DNA of 64,000 nt from Phylloscopus collybita. Taxonomy: Eukaryota; Chordata; Aves; Passeriformes; Phylloscopidae. The notes beneath the pieces were generated by a model. It was not told the DNA's origin. It ran no database searches and saw only the letters and a program-made list of their open reading frames with translations. This document shows, piece by piece, positions 58,601-64,000 of this stretch. The stretch covers positions 4,185,501 to 4,249,500 of the forward strand of contig JAJNNQ010000008.1 of assembly GCA_027886175.1 (NCBI GenBank), given 5' to 3'. The translations under genes were made by a program, and so were the position numbers. Within the stretch, counting starts at the first letter, position 1, and the number at the start of each line of letters is the position of its first letter.

Positions 58601-61600
58601 GAGGCTGCACAGCTGCTCCGTGTTGGAAGTGCCACAGCCTTCTCACAGAAGCTATTCTTGTCCCTGCTGCTTCTGCCTCCCTGCATAGGGGACTCCAAAG
58701 CCCCTAAGCCCTCTCAGCCTTTCTCCTTTCAACACAGATTCACACATCAGAGCATATTCCAACAGTCCGCACAATCAAAGCAAATTTGCCCCAGATGTTT
58801 GGTTGTTCTTCCCTTCCCTCTCTTCCCTCCTCTCAAAGGCTTTCTAGGCAGTCCCAATGAGTTGCGGAACAAGAGAGACCTTGAAATTATGGGTTTGCCA
58901 CCTAAGTTTGGCAGCACTGCTACCAGATACAATGTTTCCCACAACACTCCTCCACAACAGAGCTCTGCTGCTAAGCATAGCACCGAAACTGAGCTGCAGA
59001 TCTCGCCAGGAGGTTTCAGGATCTGCTCCTGGAAAGCTCTCTCACCATGCCAGAAAAAAGCTTCAGAGACCAAAAGGCATGCAAGGATGCTGGTAGAGTC
59101 ACAAGAGAGGATAAAAGAAGAAGGGGAGCTGTTATCCCACCAACCGAGGTGACAGGGAGACAGCTGTCTTCCTCACCCCTGTAGTTGACTCGAACTCATC
59201 ACACCACCCAAAACACAGCAAATCAACAGAAAACTGTTTGTCATTCTAGAGTTTTCTGCCAGGTTAGTACAAATGGGCTTATGGCAGAGTCCCCCCCAGC
59301 ACAGGTGAGTTTACTGCGAACGCGCAGCGGCATCTCCATCTGCAGCATCAAGCAGTCCACAAGCTATGCTGAGAAAACTTTATCTTCTAACTACCTCTCT
59401 GGGTGGCATTCTGCCTTAACCCCAACCAGAAACATCCCACATAAATTTTTGAGTATTCCGGTAAAGAATCAATAGCATGAGCATTGGTAGTACTGCACAG
59501 CATCCACTGGTGATGCAGAGGACAAAACAAGCCAAGAAAGAAATGGAGGTCTCAAAAAATAATTCCAGTACAACAGCAAATGAAGAGCTTTTATCAAATA
59601 CATCATAAGCTCTTTGTATGTCAAATTCTATGACTCATTCTCAATACAGAGACTTCACATCTTTTGACGGTATATCCCCTATAGTACCTCAGGTTGAGCT
59701 TAACTTTACAGAAAGCTTCCAAAAAGCCACAGAATTCACAATATTCAGTTTTACACAAAATAAAAAGTTGTTGTACATTGAGTGGTAAAGCCTCTGTCTT
59801 CTACGACAAAAACCCTGTTCTAACCATGCTTTGTCCTTCAAAGAAATATGTTGTGGCTGCACATGGCCTGGAACCAGAGAAATCCTTTGTAAATCAGCTT
59901 TGTACAGGAGCTAAGAAAACAGCTCACACCAAAAGCTCCACATACCGAAGCAGAGAAGTGCAGGCTTCAGAGCAAACACTGCTTAGTCACTGCCCCACTC
60001 CCACAGCCCAGCAGAAGGAGTGCTGTGCGGCAGAGCAAAGCCAAGAAGCCCTGACATTCCCCCCTTGCCAGCAGCTTCATTACACCATCACTGCTGGAGA
60101 GCACCTCTAACCAGTACCAGGCTCCCCTGCCAAGGGCAATTGCTTCATTCAGCAGAGGAAACAATGCTCTAAACACTCCACCAGCCAATATTCATATTTG
60201 TCTTTGTTATTCAACATGTGGGTTCATAACTCCAATTTTCCACACTGAAAGCCATACAGTGGTCCCAAGGATCTCTCCCCAAGAGCATTTTCCTCCCCCT
60301 TTTCCAGCAAGACACATGTGTCGCATCAATCAGGCACCCATTCTCACCATGGCACAAAAAGCATCTCCTGCCCCTGTTCAGGAGCACGAGCAGCACTGCT
60401 TTAATCCTAACAATTTACATTCATGCATTCCACCTCCAAACCAAAATAAGACATGCATCCAAACAGGTGGGAAGCAGACTCTGCTATTTTTAACTTCTGC
60501 CAGCTACTCTGTTTAGAGGCAATAAAAATCAAATACCTCAGAGAAGCCACTTCAGCCTTAACCACAAACCACAAGAAGAACAATTTTATTTTGAAGTCTT
60601 CCCTTCTTCCTTCAGGACAGTGGTGAGAGGCACAATTACATTTAACATCACTACTTCCAAAACATGATGGATGTTACATTACACATGGATGAACAGGCCT
60701 GTAAAGGTTCTTACACAACACTCAGCATTAGTCCTTGGCTGTCACAAGAACAGGACTATTTTAATCTTCTACATAGTGTATGTTGCCCAGAATTCCCATG
60801 CAATATCCAACATCTATTCTGTTATCTGGTAATGCCAACAAGAGGGTCAGGATGTACCAAGGGACCCCATATACCAGCTTTCCAGTGCTATTACCCTGCA
60901 AGAGATTTCCTGAAAGTACAAAGTCTCCTGGACCCCGACTGTGAGATGAAATGTGATGGGGAAGTCTCCCTCAAAAGCAAGAGCACCCTGAGTATAGCCA
61001 GTGTTCAGACACTCCTAACAGCTGGATTTGAAATATAACACTGGAATTTTCTTCAGAAGATCTGCAGGGGTGCAGCACATCACTTGCTTCTTCACTGCAG
61101 TGAGAAGCAGGTGAAGAACAAGAGTCCCAAGTAGGGAAACTCCCCACTGTTAAAATAAACTGTTTCAGTTCTTCTCTCACTTAAGCGCTAACTACAGTCA
61201 CTGACTCTATCAATCCCTGTATGTGTCAATTTGATCACAGTACTATTCAAACACATAAAAAAATCTATGACAAATGCTCAACAACCAGGGCCAGCCACTA
61301 CCCTTCCCCAGCTGAGTCCATCCTTTCTTGATTACCACATTCACAAGCTCACTGGAAAAGCTGCAGGTACTGCACAGCCGCTGAGAGGACCCAATGGCAA
61401 CTTGAGGCTCCCCAAGGCTATGGTGACAGCAATGGAAACACCGATAGGACATGTCCCAATGTAAGCTCATTATGTCAAACATAACATGGGAGCATGTCAC
61501 GACAAAAGCACCACAAGCTCTTGACACCACTAACAATGACCAGAAGTCAGGATTTTAAAATACTTTAAGAGACCACCCCATGCCAGGGAAAAGCCAGACT

Positions 61601-64000
61601 TGCTATGTTATTCATTCTCCAATTCTTCCAAAGAAATATCTCAATTGAAAACTTTCTGGTTATTCAAAGGAAAGCAGTCCATTAAACTAGAGAGGCCAAT
61701 ATAAAATTCACTTAAGGAGTAACACTGCACTTGTACACAGTGGGAATAAGCAAATAAGCATGAAGGGGTAACATGGATTAAGGTTAACAGCACAGTCCAC
61801 AATAGCAGCTTGCAAGCAGCATCACCCTGCAACACAGAATTAGGACATTGCCTCAGCAGTTCAGAGGATTTCTCCAACGCTGGATGAGTTTTCCCCACAA
61901 GATCTGTTTTGCTGGATTCTCACTAGCACCTGCTGAACTCAGCGGGAAAGATCTGTAGGCTATTTTTAGTGAGTCCTAGAAACAGCACAATGCCCCGCTT
62001 CCATTTCAAGTTCTTCCCATACAGGAAGGGCTGCCCATGCAATGCACATCCAAAATAAACCCTGCTCCCTATGCTACCCTGCACTTTAGAAGGCAGTACT
62101 GAGCTGCACTTCCCATATTATAGCTGAAAACAACCTACCATAAATTTTAAGTCCTTTGTAAATAAAATTAGAAGGGACTCAACAAAAAGTTCTGAAACTC
62201 CCTTCAAGGCAGCCAGGCAGAGTGTCCATCCTGCTGTATCCACAGTTCAACAGCTCTAGTTACCATTTTTACTATTGTCCTGAGTAAGATGAATTTTAGA
62301 TAAATGTATTCTGGATCAGGCAAAGAAACACCAGTCAGGATAAGCCAACTGAAGCCTTAGTCACAGAGAGGTATCTACCACCTGCCTCTGACCAAGACAC
62401 AGAAGAAATTCAAGGAAGCACAAGCAACCAGAATTTCAATCTTTAATCCTTGCACTGGAGAACCAAAACAACCACCAAGTCCATCTGAAGGATGAACAAT
62501 CAATTGACTGGACTGGGCAAGGTGTACCAAATTCAAAATTCAGGAGGATACCAGAGGACTGCTCTGTGACAAGGGATTCACAAAGGGTGCTTTTGCTCCT
62601 GAAGCCATAAATACACCACTTGGGAACCTGCTAAAACACTTCCAGGGCAACCTTCTCCTGCTCCATGAGCTCACTGCCAGCTTCTGACAAATGAACCCTT
62701 TCCACAGGTGCAGACAAAATAGATTCTTGATTACAATTACATTCACATCAATGCCTTGAAGATGAGGCTCTGAACAGGAATTGAGAGAAGAGAGTAACTT
62801 TTTTCTAATAATTAAGAAATTAGAAAAAAAAAATCCTTGTTCTCAAGTCTCAAAGGTCACAATGACCAGGAAAGCTAGACCAATGTATTAAGCATTTTTC
62901 CATGTTAAACAACTGTTCTGATCCAGTATTTGAGTACTTTAGTTCTACTTCAACAAAACTCATCTTCCGTATTTTAATTAAGTTTCCCATTTCTATCTAA
63001 AAGCAGCTTAATGCATGGAGAAGTAATTCAGTAGATAATGGCTTGCCATTTTTAAACATTATTAAAAAAAGATAGAAACATTACCATGCAAGTATTTAAA
63101 TAATTATAGATCATATCAATTTAGTCAGGAAACATACCAAGCTTAGCAATAAAAGCTAAGATTAGCTGCAAAATGGTATCACCAAACTGGAAAGCTCTAG
63201 ACAGATTACTAGAGTGTCCAAGAAAGACTGAAATTATTCCAATCTAAGCTTCTTGCTTATTTAAATCAATCTGCCTGGGAGCCACACAAATTGTTGTGGT
63301 AAATTGATTTCCCTAGTGTCTGGTTCTCCTTTTGCAAAAGCCATGACAAGAAAAAACCAGAAAGACAAGATGAAACCAGCTGATTCACAACATCATTAGG
63401 CATTCTGCATTCAGATAGATTATACATCACAACATTAGACCAAGTTATAAATGTCTTGGCGAGTGAAGGCAGCCAGGCTCAGTGACTCACAGCAGGGCTG
63501 CCAGGTGCAGTGCTCAGTCACAGACTTCAGCACCAAACCAGAAATGCCATTTTTCTTCTTGGAGACTCCAGCAGTGCCACATGGCTAATGCACTTTATTT
63601 TACTTTACTTACCCATTTCTGTTATACTTCAGCAACACACACCTAGATTTTATCTAAAACAAATTTCAGCAAACCTGCTATGCTAATGCCTTTATTGATG
63701 TGAGAAATATAGTACTGTTTCATTCCTTCTTGGCCAAAAGATAGAGCATGCCACTCAAAAGGAGTCTTACCGAAACTTAAATAAATCTTATAGCATTTAC
63801 CTAAAGAATTGTGCTGGTATAAATGGCAGCTTGTTTTGAAGCTGGACAGGGAAGCAAGATTCAAAAAAAGAAAGAAAGAACCCTCAAATGGGATCACACA
63901 GCAGTTTCCAAGATTCAACCACTGCTCCAAGATAACCTTTTTTTTTTTTCACCAAGAAAGCCATTTGAGCTTTGTTTCAGGATGAAGTTTTTGTGCACAC
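52695..64000 (-). other. GLG1 intron upstream of w1 (continues off the right edge)
   Basis: 11.3 kb. The exon preceding w1 should encode sequence ending near CLQDVRE. I looked for it and did not find it, so it probably lies beyond the window. One CR1 tail and a T-run near 63940 are present. The longest open frame of the window (58505-59152, plus) lies here without similarity to anything known to me. Confidence 0.7.
56101..56292 (+). mobile_element. CR1 LINE 3' end, truncated, plus orientation
   Basis: Contains GGTTGGATGAGGCTTGGAGC, AACCTGGTCTAGTGGAAGGA, GAGGTTGGAATGAGAAGACC and TTTAAGGTCCCTTCCAACCC, then the CR1 terminal short repeats (TGTTCTACAGTTCTGTGG). It lies in the GLG1 intron upstream of exon w1. 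Confidence 0.9.

Noticed and set aside
52695..64000. GLG1 exon upstream of w1
   Set aside because: I looked on the minus strand for sequence matching the family segment ending near CLQDVRE and saw no candidate. A translated search of this stretch would settle it.
1..64000. Bacterial or viral system, CRISPR array, tRNA or rRNA genes
   Set aside because: The window is fully explained as two vertebrate genes with introns. No regular repeat-spacer array or convincing tRNA/rRNA sequence was seen, although a tRNA or snoRNA scan was not possible here.

Overview
This is ordinary vertebrate nuclear DNA: long AT-rich introns, small coding exons with GT/AG boundaries, one CpG island, and CR1 LINE tails. 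CR1 tails with compact introns and few other recognisable repeats point to a sauropsid, most likely a bird; the species cannot be told from the sequence. It is not bacterial or viral, and there is no operon, CRISPR array or phage.

Two genes are present, both on the minus strand and in tandem. From about 7.63 kb to the right edge lies GLG1 (Golgi glycoprotein 1; also CFR-1, ESL-1, MG-160). I placed 25 consecutive coding exons (12949-52694, called w1-w25 in transcript order). Their phases all join, giving 3,102 nt: 1,033 codons plus a stop. Compared with the 1,179-residue human protein as I recall it, the alignment is ungapped (window residue + 146 = human residue). Five N-glycosylation sequons, the single C-terminal membrane span and the short basic tail are all kept. 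Only the N-terminal part (signal peptide, Gln/Pro-rich stretch, first part of the first Cys-rich repeat) lies beyond the right edge. The 3'UTR is about 5.3 kb and ends at a clear AATAAA at 7641-7646 with a GU-rich element behind it.

Directly downstream, 7.2-7.6 kb is a CpG island that should be the promoter of PDPR (pyruvate dehydrogenase phosphatase regulatory subunit). Six PDPR coding exons (568-6599) encode the first 282 residues, including a basic mitochondrial-type N-terminus and the GGGIMG dinucleotide-binding loop. The rest of the gene lies off the left edge. The GLG1 poly(A) site and the probable PDPR start are only about 100-200 bp apart, which is the most notable architectural feature.

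Everything else is intron or UTR. It holds two clear CR1 3' ends, one possible degraded CR1, a 31-bp tandem repeat, a 234-bp tract of almost only A and C, homopolymer runs and a few perfect short palindromes. I found no evidence of a previously undescribed system; the findings are modest.
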